A DNA stretch of 64,000 nucleotides from Euclidia mi (GCA_944739405.2 OX123205.2:41002475-41066474), one strand, 5' to 3'; positions 31,678 through 42,890 are shown, counted from the first letter of the stretch. Notes: generated from the letters alone by a model not told the origin. Program-made: numbers and translations.

Positions 31678-32133
31678 TTGAGAAACTTACCCTTATTTAT
31701 TTATAAAAATTTAATGTATTATGAAAACATAAAAAAGTCAAGCATGTTTTGGGCTACAACGCCGGGTGCAGTTCTTACAAAATTGAACAAAATGTTATTT
31801 TTATTGCACACAATAATAACGGTTAAGTTATACGAATGTTTTTGTGCAGTGATATTTTGTTGTCAATTAACATGCCACTATTTAGAACTGTTTAAACATT
31901 GGGTGTGTACAACCCATTCTAAATATGCTACGGCCAGTTCAGAGCGGGAGGTATTTGTGGTATTTTGTGCTAATTATGTTACAAATGAGCACCCAAATAG
32001 AAAAATCGAACACATATTCGAAGGTCTCAGAATTTTAAGCCTAATAAAAATTCAGAAAAGCTTTATAATGGTTGGTGTAAAATCTTTCTTCAAAATGTTA
32101 ATACAACACTTTCTGGACGTAGTCAAAATGTAG
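31678..32133 (+). CDS. Unrecognised 151-codon open frame
   Basis: Open over 450 bp in AT-rich DNA, where stops are common, which is why it is listed. The listed first codon is not ATG; the first ATG is at codon 13. The centre (KLYECFCAVIFCCQLTCHYL) is hydrophobic and Cys-rich; a second half contains TSSEREVFVVFC-like and HPNRKIEHIFEGL stretches. I recognise no family. It could be a host exon, a receptor-like fragment or chance. Confidence 0.2.
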   Translation: MRNLPLFIYKNLMYYENIKKSSMFWATTPGAVLTKLNKMLFLLHTIITVKLYECFCAVIFCCQLTCHYLELFKHWVCTTHSKYATASSEREVFVVFCANYVTNEHPNRKIEHIFEGLRILSLIKIQKSFIMVGVKSFFKMLIQHFLDVVKM

Positions 32134-32293
32134 AACCAAAAGGAATTACATCAGTTTAGTACCTAATCTCCTTTCTAGGTGTTGTTTCAAGACTGGGTGT
32201 CCTTTGTGACCAATTTTTGGCCGCTAAAATCCTCAGCGAAGCAGAGTTTATTCCTAGTAAGAAATTGTCTTTTTTAACCAAACTTCTTTCTCT

Positions 32294-32655
32294 TAGCGTT
32301 ATCCCAGTTTCAGTCTGGGGTCCGCTTTCTAGTCTAACCGGATTTGGCTGAATATTAGCTTTTCCACGGAGCGACTGCCTGTCTGAGCTCCGCAACCCGA
32401 AGGGATAGCGATATTTCAGGGTTTAGACTAGTGTCAGTTTATTTAGAAGGTAGGTACTGACGCCCTGTAACGACTGTCAAAGATCTTCATGACAACCGGG
32501 ACCGACGGCTTAACGTGCTCTCCGAGGCACGGGACAAGCGATAATTAACAATTCAATACGCACATAACTCCGAAAAGTCATTGGTGCGCGCCGTGGATTC
32601 GAACCCTCTGCATGGCAGTCTGTTGGTGTATCCACTCGGCTATCGCTGCCTTATG
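32294..32655 (-). repeat. SINE family B, near full length
   Basis: Reverse orientation copy with all family landmarks from the head (GGCAGCGATAGCCGAGTGG at 32637-32655) to the GCGTTATCCCAG complement end near 32298. Confidence 0.85.
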
Positions 32656-33025
32656 GTCTTTTTTAACCAAACGATACCCTTTTTTACATTGTAACTATAC
32701 GTCCTACTTTTTTATTTAATTAATTGGTCACCCTACCCCCGGTACAGTTAATTGCATTCTATTGTCAACGCCCTAAGAAAATAGTGATGGGGTGTTTCTA
32801 TACAGAATGTCAATTTTAATATGTTGAAAAATGTATGGTACCACTTTAAATTCCAATAAGTTTGTTCTACACGGATTAAATTGTGGTGGACAGTGATGAA
32901 AGGTTTGTGTTGACAGTTATGAATGAATTTTAATATTACTTTTGTGTTCTTGACAACACTTATAAGATTATTTTTGAATTCTAGTCTGTTGAATATATTA
33001 AACAATTAAATTCTAAATTAATAGG
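32656..33025. other. No gene seen
   Basis: AT-rich; the minus-strand frame 32748-33005 has no recognised domain. Confidence 0.4.
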
Positions 33026-33436
33026 ATCACATACATACATACATATCGTCACGCCTTTTATCCCCGAAGGGGTAGGCAGAGGTGTATTTCTACACCCACT
33101 TTTCGCCAGATATACTTCAGTCCCACGTAATAAGGGGCGAGCCTATTGCCGTACCGGGCACATTTCCAGACTCCGTGCTGCTACTGAGAATTTCGTGACA
33201 GAAAAACCTAATAACACTGCCCGACACAGGAATCGAACCTGGGACCTCCCGATCCCACGAGCACATCCATGCCGCGAGACCAACGACGCAGTCGTATAGG
33301 GTTTGATGTCGAGTTTTTCGTCTCTACGCAAAGATGGTATTTGCATCGTGTTATCCCTTAGTCGCCTCTTACGACACTCACGGGAAGATAGGGGGTGGCG
33401 ACACTTGTATTCTATGCCGTCAACCACACGGCAAAA
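33026..33436 (-). repeat. SINE family C, long copy
   Basis: Closely matches 25285-25697, including B box GGTTCGATTCC, the CTTCGGGG hairpin in the tail and the (TATG)n end. Confidence 0.85.
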
Positions 33437-33564
33437 AAAATTAATAGGATTACTTTTCTTTTTTATATTGCCTTAAAGTACCACCTCAGTCTACGATAGA
33501 AGAGCTCATTATTACTCTCTCTACTCTACTCATCTCAGATCCACAATCCTTCCGCAAAAAAAAA

Positions 33565-33632
33565 AATGGTGATGATGATGATGATGATAGACTCACGCCT
33601 GTTTCCCCGAAGAGGTAGGCAGAGGCATATTT
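33565..33632. repeat. (GAT)n plus family C/RTE tail scrap
   Basis: GATGATGATGATGATGATG run, then ACTCACGCCTGTTTCCCCGA and AGGTAGGCAGAGG. Confidence 0.6.
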
Positions 33633-33639
33633 ATTTTAA

Positions 33640-34870
33640 AAATGGTTTTACATATAAACCATACCCATAAAAGTAAAACCAGTATCTCTTTAAGTAATCA
33701 TTCGTGTCCAACGTACAAAAATGTTCGAAAATAACCCACAAATCCACATTACCCACTAAAAATATCCTAATATGCCTATAAATCTTCTAGATTTTATCAC
33801 AAACTAAATCTAGTGCGCTAACTAAAACCCCAATAAGCTGAACGATCATGCATTACCGAACACTTGAAGTAGCACATCGACCAAATGGATTGTTTTTCAC
33901 TTACAGTGATTCCATTGGGTCCTCGATTACAGCGTTCAAACGAATGAAGTGAGCAACTTTGGTCCTTCAAACTGAATTAGTATGGTCCCTCGAACGATAA
34001 AACTAAGTTTAAACGCCACCTAGGGCGTTCGGCTATCTAACTCTAGCGTTTTCGTGTTAGCGTATGTACTTACTTTTAAGTGGGGCTGGCTAATACCATG
34101 TGGATGGATATTGGTGCCCCGTTTTTGGATAGGCTTATTTTATAGGAGAATATTATACTTATATGTTACGAGTAGCATTACTGCCACTGGTTCTTTATTT
34201 GAAGGATCGTATCTATCTTAAGAATAGGTAAGATATTTTGATGATGGATCTGGAAGAAAATGCGTGTAGCAGTAAGTCCGCCTCCGTACATTTGTTGCAA
34301 AATTTTATTTTTATTATTTATTATTACATACACACACAAAATTACAAATATCAGTCGGAATTTTTATTTTAACTTAACATGTTTAATTTTAGCACAAAAT
34401 TGCTTCGTAAAATATCAGTATTCTTACTCCTACACTTTGATGTTTTAGAGGCCTTATTACCTTTCTTCTACTTTCTATACAGAGAAGGAGAAGAGGGAAT
34501 AAGTAGAGGATACTCATTGCGAGCTCAAATATTTATACTTAAAAGAAATGTATTTTTTTTAGTTCATGTTACAGGTAATGTAACTATCAGATAATTTTAT
34601 AAAACTGGAAATGACGTCGCAATCATTTGTAACAATAATAGCGGTACGTAGAATAACAACTTCCTTGGCCAAAATACAATAAATCTGAATCGCAAAAAAG
34701 CAATACCCATGCAATCTGGTGATTACGATTATCCAAATAAATACAAAAAAATAAACATATTCAAATCATCGATAACATATCGAACAAACAGAAACATCGA
34801 CAAATCCGCACCTCATCCCTATTCTCAAATGTGTCCGGGCAACGTTTTGTAGTGCGTCGCTTGAGTTAGA
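33640..34870. other. No gene seen
   Basis: AT-rich in its second half; 33840-34080 is more balanced but has no frame or repeat recognised. Confidence 0.4.
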
Positions 34871-34878
34871 GTCCCGGG

Positions 34879-34910
34879 ATAAAAAGATTTGTGATAGGAG
34901 AAATCTCAGT
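34879..34910 (+). promoter_or_regulatory. Candidate core promoter: TATA plus arthropod initiator
   Basis: ATAAAAAG at 34879-34886 and TCAGT at 34906-34910. The distance from the TATA start to the initiator A (34908) is 29 nt, the arthropod optimum. A 31-codon frame begins at 34921 (see next). The flanks are locally GC-richer. No expression evidence. Confidence 0.35.
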
Positions 34911-34920
34911 GCAGCGAGAA

Positions 34921-35016
34921 ATGGAAAGTCCCCGGGGTATATACCTCATCTTTGGCTATGGTGCGGACAGCGTATTATTTATGGTAGCCATTTATTGTAA
35001 AGGTTTTAGGAAATAA
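34921..35016 (+). CDS. Short ORF after the candidate promoter
   Basis: ATG at 34921 in good context (AGAAATGG), 31 codons: MESPRGIYLIFGYGADSVLF and so on, stop TAA. Alternatively this is a first exon with a donor at GG/GTATAT (34936-34942). No homology recognised. Confidence 0.15.
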   Translation: MESPRGIYLIFGYGADSVLFMVAIYCKGFRK

Positions 35017-35111
35017 TGGATGTATGGATTTCAACTGTTTAAATCATTTGAAGTGGGAATTGTTGTGTTGGTGAGGATTTATATTGTGAACTATGTGATA
35101 TATGTATGAAG

Positions 35112-35501
35112 CCAGCGATAGCGTAGTGAACAGACCAAAAGACTGCTACACAGAGGTACGAGCTCAAACCCATGATGCACAACATAGACTTTTCGAAGTT
35201 ATGTGCGTATTCATTTGATAATAATCGCTTTCAAAACGAAACGAAGCACACATTGTGGGGAAACCTGCATCACAGAGTTCTCCACAACATTCTCGAAAAA
35301 CATATAATATAATATTCTATATTCTAACTACATTCGCACAACACCATCTAGTCCCAAACTAAGCAGAGCTTGTACCATGGGTACTAGATAATGGATAAAC
35401 ATACATATATACTTCTTTTTTGTAAATACATACATATTATACATAGAAACATATATATATGAAGTCTGCCAAACCGCCCTCGGCCGGCATGATGGGCTAC
35501 T
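35112..35501 (+). repeat. SINE family A, split by another insert
   Basis: Head (GCCAGCGATAGCGTAGTG) to TTCTCGAAAAACAT at 35302, then foreign AT-rich DNA (35303-35460), then AAGTCTGCCAAACCGCCCTC. The foreign part is flanked by similar AT-rich ACATATA sequence, which may be a target duplication. Confidence 0.6.
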
Positions 35502-35547
35502 ATATATAGATGATAGTTTTACCTTTTCTTCGCAATTTTATTAGGCG

Positions 35548-35615
35548 AGTGATAATTAGCAATTCAATACGCATATACTCGTAATGCCGAAAAGTCATTG
35601 ATGCGTGTCGTGGAT
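35548..35615 (-). repeat. SINE family B fragment
   Basis: Reverse orientation: GCGAGTGATAATTAGCAATT and CGAAAAGTCATTGATGCGTG blocks only. Confidence 0.5.
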
Positions 35616-36049
35616 TATATAATATAATATTAGAATTAATTGAACTATTTTTATATGGACATTATTATAATAATTATAATTTTTACCTATTGAAATTTTG
35701 TTATAATTGTTTGAATGCGTTTTTATCAGTATTTTTTTTTTTTTGTATTATCGTTGTGTACTTTGTTGTTTTTATTTACCGTTATTGTTTTAAACGTGAC
35801 TTTTAATGGGCCAAGTTATATATTTTTATTTAATTTTAATGAATTTATGTTAATTTTATGTCACATTCAAACACAATTGTATTTTGTTATTGAATAAATG
35901 AAATGAAAAATGAATGAATGAATGATCCGAGCCCGAGGCTCTCTTCGTTGCATAAAAATGTTTTCTTTTTCCATACCCTTGGTAGTAGGCTAGATGGAGT
36001 GACGATATACCCAAAGTGGCTGACAGTGGCTGAACACAAAACGCCGGCA

Positions 36050-36125
36050 ATCGTGCTCAGTGGCGTGCCATTGGAGAGACCTACATCCAGTAGTGTACTA
36101 CGGCAGGCTGATGATGATGATGAGA
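36050..36125 (+). repeat. LINE 3' tail fragment
   Basis: GGAGAGACCTACATCCAGTA, then CGGCAGGCTGATGATGATGA, the end of a common lepidopteran LINE. Related scraps at 40470-40615 and 56575-56635. Confidence 0.5.
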
Positions 36126-36159
36126 CAGTGACTACGGACCACCATTTACAACAATACTG

Positions 36160-36665
36160 ATATATTATATCTCTCTTGCTTCATTTACTCTCACCAAATT
36201 TCTTATGCGCTCCGGTTTAGGATATTCTAACCTGTCCTTTTTTTAGGATGACATAAAAATTACATTTTTTTTTCGATACTCTCAGTTTCTTCTTTGTATT
36301 AATCAATAGCCCCAAATAAAAATGTTCTCAACGAACAGTTTCATCAGGTCGGTGCGTGCACATTGGCGGTGTGCTGATAACTTTATCTTTATTAAGGGAC
36401 ACTTGTCCCTCAACGGTGAATAACATGCCTATATCCCGATCCTGACATAATATCTCTCTTGCTTCACTCTCATCAAATTTTCACCCATGTTCTTCGGTTA
36501 AGGACACTTAAAAGTGCCGTGAATTGTTTTTTGATACTTTTAGTAACGCCTTTATCTTAATCAATAGTGCCAAATAAAAATATTCTCAGCGAACAGTGTC
36601 ATCAGATCGGTGCGTGCACATTAGCGGTGCGCTAATAAAGTGTCCCTCGACGGTGATTTAGCTCC
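36160..36665. repeat. Tandem duplication of an RTE-derived segment
   Basis: Two diverged copies of a roughly 260-280 bp unit: TATCTCTCTTGCTTCA at 36168 and 36451; CAAATAAAAATGTTCTCA at 36313 and its relative near 36571; GTGTCCCTC near 36405 and 36640. The first part of each matches the minus-strand RTE C-terminal region (47940-48040). Confidence 0.65.
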
Positions 36666-37454
36666 ACATACAGACGCACAGATTAGTGTCACATGGCAGC
36701 ATACTTGCGTTTTATTTTAGGTGCATTTTTTGTAATAAAGTGCTCGATAAAGACAACGTAAGTGTAAGCTTCCGTGATTAATTCATTGATTCGGAACATT
36801 ATGTTCCCTGTGGTGGCGATTCCTTAATTTAGCAGCTGTACTTTAACTAACGGCAGTGATATCCTAGTTGAAAATACCAACAGAATGCCACGCTCAGAGT
36901 ACGTATTGGGTTGAATCCACAAAGTTATTCACCAACTCGTCACACGAGTCTAGACATACCTGTAACTAGGTAAAGAAACATTGGTATAACTTATTATTTC
37001 GTAAACTCGAATCGCCACGATTTTCACGTGTGTCCACATAGAAAACCTTAAACAAATATAATACTATATTAAATTTAAGCTTCGCAAACGTAGTATTTAC
37101 AACATAAATATGGATTACAGTCCAACCCAAAAAGATATTTAACACAAAAACGTATCACTAGAAATCTCCCAAAACTCAATATCAATAAAACCTTCTCCAA
37201 ATCTAACAACGATCAATCACTCAACGCGTGGAATTTAAGAAAGAAAACGAATCCCCAACGAAATCATTTGAGAAAAAAATAATATTTCAAATCTGAAAAG
37301 TTTTAATCAAATTAATCATGTTCGCAATTTGCGTGCTTGCAGAAATAGAAACTTAATGTCATACAATTTGTATAAGAAGTATCATTGTAATGTATGTAAA
37401 TAGAGATTGGTGTTAGAGACATAATTATGGAGTTAGTATGTTGATATCTTTATA
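36666..37454. other. No gene seen
   Basis: AT-rich, no recognised feature. Confidence 0.4.
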
Positions 37455-37650
37455 TTATACTAGAGGATGCCCGCAATTTCGCCAACACATCACTTTTTTC
37501 CCGACTCGTGAGAATTTTGCGCAATCTTTTCTTAGTGCACTCCTAAAGCCTCCAAGGAGCATAGGTACATGCCAAATTTCAGTTCCTTGGGCTAACCTGT
37601 AGTTTTGGCTGTGCGTTGTCTATCGGTCAGGCAGTAATGCAAGAATTTTA
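37455..37650 (-). repeat. Family F short repeat
   Basis: Reverse copy of the family at 6025-6215: the AGAGGATGCCCGCAATTTCG end and GCCAAATTTCAGTTCC block. It lacks the hairpin seen in the 6.1-kb copy. Confidence 0.55.
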
Positions 37651-37771
37651 TATGTACAGGTTTTTATACAAGACATGTTTTATTAAATCCTACATCTGGA
37701 GTTAAGCATGGTATGGCTCAGATACCTGAGTAATGATAAAAAGAGACAGAGCGAGAGAATGTCTCTCCCTA

Positions 37772-37905
37772 GGTAGTAGAGCCTTGCTGATTTCAGCATA
37801 AATGGGTCAGTTCGACTGGATAAAGGGTTTCGTTCGGTGAGTGAGAGTGCCGGAGGCCCTATCTTCATTACCTCCTCTCTCATTCCGCTCCTCCTCCTAT
37901 TTATT
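37772..37905 (-). repeat. Family E repeat, fragment
   Basis: Complement of the end of 38450-38763: GGTAGTAGAGCCTTGCTGAT, then GTGAGTGAGAGTGCCGGAGG. Confidence 0.7.
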
Positions 37906-38449
37906 TTGTAAAAAGGAATGTAACACTCATCTGGTGTTACCTCTGGACAACTCCATGGGCACCAGTAATGGCTTACATCTATATATCATACCAGCAACAC
38001 ATTATTTATTAACCAAAACCATTGTGTCATCTAAGATCAAAACCCTTTCACCAAGTATACAAAACGACTAAAAACTCTCTTTCTACGTTAACGATAAAAA
38101 ATCGATGGCACCGAAGTATTCACAAAGTTGTCAAAGTTCCGGCACTTAAATACATCGACAAAGTTCGAAGCTTTGTTGATTATAACTCTCCTCTCCCCTT
38201 CTCTTTATTGGGCTTTAAGATAACTGGTAAGGATTCTATTGACATTATATCGTCTTGCTTTTGATGGTTTATACTTGCTTTTTGAAGTGGGAAATAAATA
38301 TTGTAAATTGTTGGATACATCTGTGAACATGACACTTGCAACAGTTCCAAAATATCGGTTAAGAGAAACAAAGGTAAGAGGTATATATCCCGAAAGACTA
38401 CTTAAAATCTAATAGTGATTCGATATCTTATGAAAGTCGTTGGGGCAGT
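37906..38449. other. No gene seen
   Basis: Short open frames (37841-38071, 38022-38264) have no domain and partly overlap family E DNA. Confidence 0.4.
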
Positions 38450-38763
38450 GTTTTTATTTATGTAATAATAGGCGGCAAACGAGCAGACGGATCGCCTGAT
38501 GGTAAGCAATTACCGCCGCCCATGGACACCCGCAACACCACAGGAGTCACAAGTGCGTTGCCGCCCCTTCGGGTTGGGAAAAGGTATAGGATAAGGAGTG
38601 GGATGAGGGAGAAGGAATAGGGGATAGGGCCTCCGGCACTCTCACTCACCGAACGAAACGCAACAGTTTAGGTACTGTTACTTTACGTCGATTTTCTGTG
38701 AGAGGGTAGTACTTCCCCGGTCGAGCCAGCCCATTCATGCTGAAATCAGCAAGGCTCTACTAC
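38450..38763 (+). repeat. Family E repeat, full copy
   Basis: T-rich start, ATAGGCGGCAAACGAGCAGA, CAATTACCGCCGCCCATGGA, CCTCCGGCACTCTCACTCAC and AATCAGCAAGGCTCTACTAC. Nearly the same sequence at 59673-59986. No coding; a short interspersed repeat of unknown class. Confidence 0.85.
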
Positions 38764-39647
38764 CAATAAAATAATAATAAGTGATAGCCTAGAGGAGATA
38801 CCAACAGAGTTTGAGAACAATTAAGAAGTATCTTGAAGCTTTATTGTCTATGAGCAGCTGCCCACGGCTTCAACTGCTTTAAACTTTCAATATTTATTTG
38901 CATTGGATGAATTAAAAAAATCTTTACTTAGCGGATGCCTACGTCATAAAATGTAAGGACAATTCATTTTATATACAGGTATTATGATTATCATATATTT
39001 GTTTGTTTAAATGCTTTTAAAGGAACCATCGATTCAATCCGCTACATGCCGGAAAGATGCCGGAAAGACTAAAATGCACATATAACATGTTATAATAATT
39101 AAACAAAGCACGTGTTGTTCTTTACACTTTATTTCGTAACCCCCCATGAGAACGTCGATACACAACATCCTTCAGCCAAAACTCTTCCTTTAAGTAAGTC
39201 TCGGGATTAAAGCGTAATCGACTGAAAAAAATGTGGAAAATATCAGATCACCAAGTCAAATGTAAACTTATGATCCAACGTAACCTTTATAACAATAAGC
39301 CTTTAGAAATCAATCAAAGCAGAAGTACATAACAAAAAGGTACAAAATATTCATCTGGTTGCCCTTGGCCGAAATTCAAAGGCTTTCGCGGATTAAAAAG
39401 ATATGCACTTCAAACCAGTTTTGATTCAAGAACCTTCGATAACGAACCATTCTTATGATGTTTTGATTGTAAGCTTAGTTTTACTGTATTTTTTTAATTA
39501 TAATTCTTTTATTAGTTATTATGTTTTAAGTTTTACTGTATTTCAACGATTTTAATAAAGTTTTTGGAGGAAGGTAAATTACTGGTTTTTAGAGTACGTT
39601 TGACGTAGGGGTTTGAATATCGTTATCCCTCTAAGTTTGAAATGGAA
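38764..39647. other. No gene seen
   Basis: AT-rich; nothing recognised. Confidence 0.4.
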
Positions 39648-39782
39648 TGGAATATCGCTATCCTTTTGGGTTGTGGAGGTCAGACAGGCCGTCGCTGTGA
39701 GGAAAGCTAATATTCAGACAAACCCGGTTAGACTAGTAAGTGGATGGTGATAGCAACTGGGATAACGCTGGGACGATGATGT
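39648..39782 (+). repeat. SINE family B, tail fragment
   Basis: GGAATATCGCTATCCTTTTG, GGAGGTCAGACAGGC, AGCTAATATTCAG and GGGATAACGCTGG blocks. Confidence 0.7.
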
Positions 39783-39819
39783 ATGGCGAAGTCGTTTAAT
39801 CGGTCGTCTTGTCATTCAG

Positions 39820-39880
39820 CAGTGCACAGTGTGTTAGTTGAATCCTAACACGAGATAACACTTTGTGAGATATACGCAAG
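39820..39880 (+). repeat. SINE family D fragment
   Basis: GTGTTAGTTGAATCCTAACA then GATAACACTTTGTGAG, matching the B-box region of family D in plus orientation. Confidence 0.5.
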
Positions 39881-40044
39881 TTATATTTTTCACCTGATAT
39901 ATTCCAGCGCGAAAATCGAAAGCCCCTTTAACATCAAAAAATTGCCTCGATTCATTTGAGGGGCGCTATAAAAATACAGTGGTTAATGGGGGTAAAACCG
40001 CGATCAACAACTAGTCTTACTACCTTTAAAATAACTATTAAATA

Positions 40045-40118
40045 AAAGAGAAAATTTGTGACGCTGGGTGTTTGTTACTCTTTCACGCAAAAACGTCAGT
40101 ACGGATTTTGATGAAATG
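40045..40118 (+). repeat. Lep1-like Helitron fragment
   Basis: TTTGTTACTCTTTCACGCAA, then CGGATTTTGATGAAATGATG: part of the 5' region of Lep1-type Helitrons. A family A SINE follows directly. Confidence 0.5.
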
Positions 40119-40128
40119 ATGCAAATCA

Positions 40129-40412
40129 GCAGCGATAGCCGGGTGGTGAGACCGACAGACTGCTACGCAGAGGGTCTCGGGTTCGGCACCCACCAATGAC
40201 TTTTTGAAGTTATAATTGCGTATTAAATTGTGAATTATCGCTTGCTTATCGGTGAAGGAAAACATCGTGACGAAACCTGCATGTCTGAGAGTTCTCCATA
40301 ATGTTCTCGAAAGACATGTGAAGTTTGCCAACCCACACTTGACCAGCGTGGTGGACTATGGTCTTACCCTTCTCAAAGTGAGAAGAGGCCCGTGCCCAGC
40401 AGTGGAACAGTG
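40129..40412 (+). repeat. SINE family A, full length
   Basis: Head GCAGCGATAGCCGGGTGGTG (A-box-like), GGGTTCGGCACCC (B-box region, about 40187-40193), TTATCGCTTGC, GAAGGAAAACATCGTGACGA, CTGCATGTCTGAGAGTTCTC, GTGGACTATGGTC and GAAGAGGCCCGTGCCCAGCA. It shares its first 90 or so bp with family B but has a different body. Confidence 0.85.
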
Positions 40413-40469
40413 TACAGGTAGCACGCTTAAATGGGTTAGATTGGACTGATTAAGAGGTTCTTTAATTGC

Positions 40470-40615
40470 GTTCTGAAGTGCGATTCGATTACTTTCTTAC
40501 TCTGGGTAGAACGACCGTTGAGTTAAGGAGGGTGGCTGGTAGAAGCTGGATGACGAAAAAAAGAGAGGTCTTGTGGCGTATCCTGGGCCTACATCCAGCA
40601 GTGGACTTTCTTTCA
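40470..40615 (+). pseudogene. LINE C-terminal fragment
   Basis: Frame reads VAGRSWMTKKREVLWRILG then a CCTACATCCAGCAGTGGAC tail, as at the end of RTE-type ORFs in Lepidoptera (R-W-x3-G-E-A-Y-V-Q-Q-W type ending). Very short. Confidence 0.5.
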
Positions 40616-40792
40616 CTTTTTATGATCAACCGAAGAAGTAGGAATATAAAAGGATCTCTTTTACATAAAAGATTGGATGGCAGTGGTAGCTTAGTGGAGA
40701 GATTGATATGCTGCTATTCAGAGGGTCTTGAATCCAAATACGGGGCGCAATACAGACATTTTAAGGTTAAATGCGTAATATATTGTTAACTT

Positions 40793-40927
40793 GCTGTTTC
40801 CCGCGGTTTCAACTACGTCCTTAGGGAATTACTTCGCCTACCCGGTTAGCCTAAGTTACTCCTCGGTACATCAGCTATCCGCCAGTGAAATCCTAAATCG
40901 GTCCAGCCGTTCCAGAGATTAGCGAGA

Positions 40928-40958
<31 letters not shown>

Positions 40959-40963
40959 AAAAT
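40793..40963 (+). repeat. Helitron-like short repeat
   Basis: Same family type as 5021-5231: TTCCCGCGGTTTCAACTACG, AATCGGTCCAGCCGTTCCAG, and a (GACA)n run at 40929-40958. Confidence 0.6.
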
Positions 40964-41482
40964 GGTAAAAAATGTCAATTCGGTATATGTACCGTGTATA
41001 CATCTATATGCATTTAGTAAAAAGCGGTTATTTTAATATTACAAACAGACACTCTAATTTTATTTATATGTACAGATTATCGCTCCCTAAACGCCGAACA
41101 AAACGTTGTCACTGGGCGACACCCACGTGGGCAGAGCTACGACAAATACTATGAGTACAATAAAACTGTTGATAAATAATAACACAATCGCACTTCCAAG
41201 CCTAACGGTAAACACAACCATAAACCTATCATACTTCAAGATAATCCTTATTTATATGTATAGAAAACTATGAAATAAGATACTGGCCATTTCCAAAATG
41301 GTTTCTTCCCCATTCATAGCGGTATCTCTATAACAAAATAGTCTCTTGGGATCCATTGTTATTATGGCTAGCGTTTCGTTACATAGTTTGCGGGTAAGCA
41401 GTAATCGCTTGAACATTGGGTTAAGGTATAAGAAATGTTGATAGATAAACTTGTAGTAAAATAATAAATAAGCTTTTCCATA
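40964..41482. other. No gene seen
   Basis: AT-rich; the 40972-41154 frame has no domain. Confidence 0.4.
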
Positions 41483-41720
41483 GATTCAAGCCTATAACCC
41501 TAAAGGTGTAGGCAGAGATGTAGGTACTACACCCCATTTCACAATTCTATGAAGTTTAGGTCCCACGTAATAAAGCGCGAGCTTATTGCAGTTACCGGGC
41601 TGAGAATTCGGGACAACTCTGTAACAATTTTACTCGATCTGGGAATCGAAACTAGGATATCCCGAACAGCTGACTCATACGCTATCCACTTGACGACGAA
41701 GGCAGTAAATAGGGATATTT
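41483..41720 (-). repeat. SINE family C, diverged
   Basis: Reverse copy with TAGGCAGAG, TAGGTCCCACGTAATAAAGC and GGGAATCGAA (B box complement) blocks and no clear (TATG)n tail. Confidence 0.65.
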
Positions 41721-42827
41721 TATTATATTCAAAAGGTTTTGAAAGTCTGTCTGTGCTATACAAATTCGCCCAGTGATCCTTACCATTTAGTGTCCGTTTT
41801 CTTATTACTCAGCTGCAAGGAATCATGGCCTGATGTTACTAAGCCTAACCTTCTCTATTAGATAAGCATTAGTTGTATTGATTTATTGTATTATTTATCA
41901 TAAATGTGGTATCTACTACAACTTTATTTTTGCTATATTTTCTTTAATTTAAATCTCTAAACTGTATGGTACCACTAAGAATTCAACCCAAAACCGCTCC
42001 ACCGTAAACCTAATGCCGTAACCATTGAGGTTCCAAAACATATACCTGTAACAGTATAAAACATCACGATATTATCTATACCTACCTAATCTCAAACAAA
42101 AAGGATTCTCTCTACGCTGCATATCTTCGCGAAAAAGTTCGGCGCGAGAAAAATCGTGTTTCACAACTTTGGACACCACACCTGTCTAAAAAATACCTTG
42201 AAAAGAACACCTTTATGGAAAAAATGGCCAGCATCTCATCAATCTACTCGGTTCCGTATCTTTTTGCTACTTTCTTTCATAGTTTAAAAGTTCCTGGCCG
42301 AAATCGGGGCAATATAAAATGCAATGTTTTATCGGGTAGGGTTGGCTGTCGCTTTTTTATTCTTCTTTTTCTCGTTTTATATGGTGATTGTTATTGTTCA
42401 TAGTTATTGTCTAATATTTTTTGTTTATAAAAGTAATATAAAATATTCTCAATCTCAATTCCAGTATTTTTTTATTTGTTACTGACTCGAGCTTTTATTT
42501 TTTCTTAAAAATGCATTTTTTTGTTTACATTTTGATGAGCTTTTGAAATAGATTTTCTTTCTTTTTTTAATTTTGTTTGGTTATGATATTCTTTTAAACG
42601 GACCCCGAACTATTGTGCAAGGTGATTGTCTTGGATGTTATAATAATTATAAAGGTTTTAAAGACTACTGTTATGATGTATACCTAAGCTATATTTTTGG
42701 AAAGTTTTATCAAATTATATTTGTTTATACGTGAAGGAGTAACAAAGCTGCATACATCCATACATCCGGATATATGATGACGACGAAATTTTGGAATCCT
42801 CCAAAACTTGTAATTTAATAGTCCTCG
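41721..42827. other. About 1.1 kb without recognised feature
   Basis: Strongly AT-rich, no repeat or coding signal. Confidence 0.4.
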
Positions 42828-42890
42828 TCATCATCAGCCCTGTATATAAACTGTCCCACTGGGAACGGGCCTTTCCTTACTATGCGTAAC
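42828..42890 (-). repeat. SINE family A tail scrap
   Basis: CATCATCAGCCCTGTATATA then TGTCCCACTGGGAACGGGCC, complement of the family A end. A like scrap is at 60727-60795. Confidence 0.5.
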
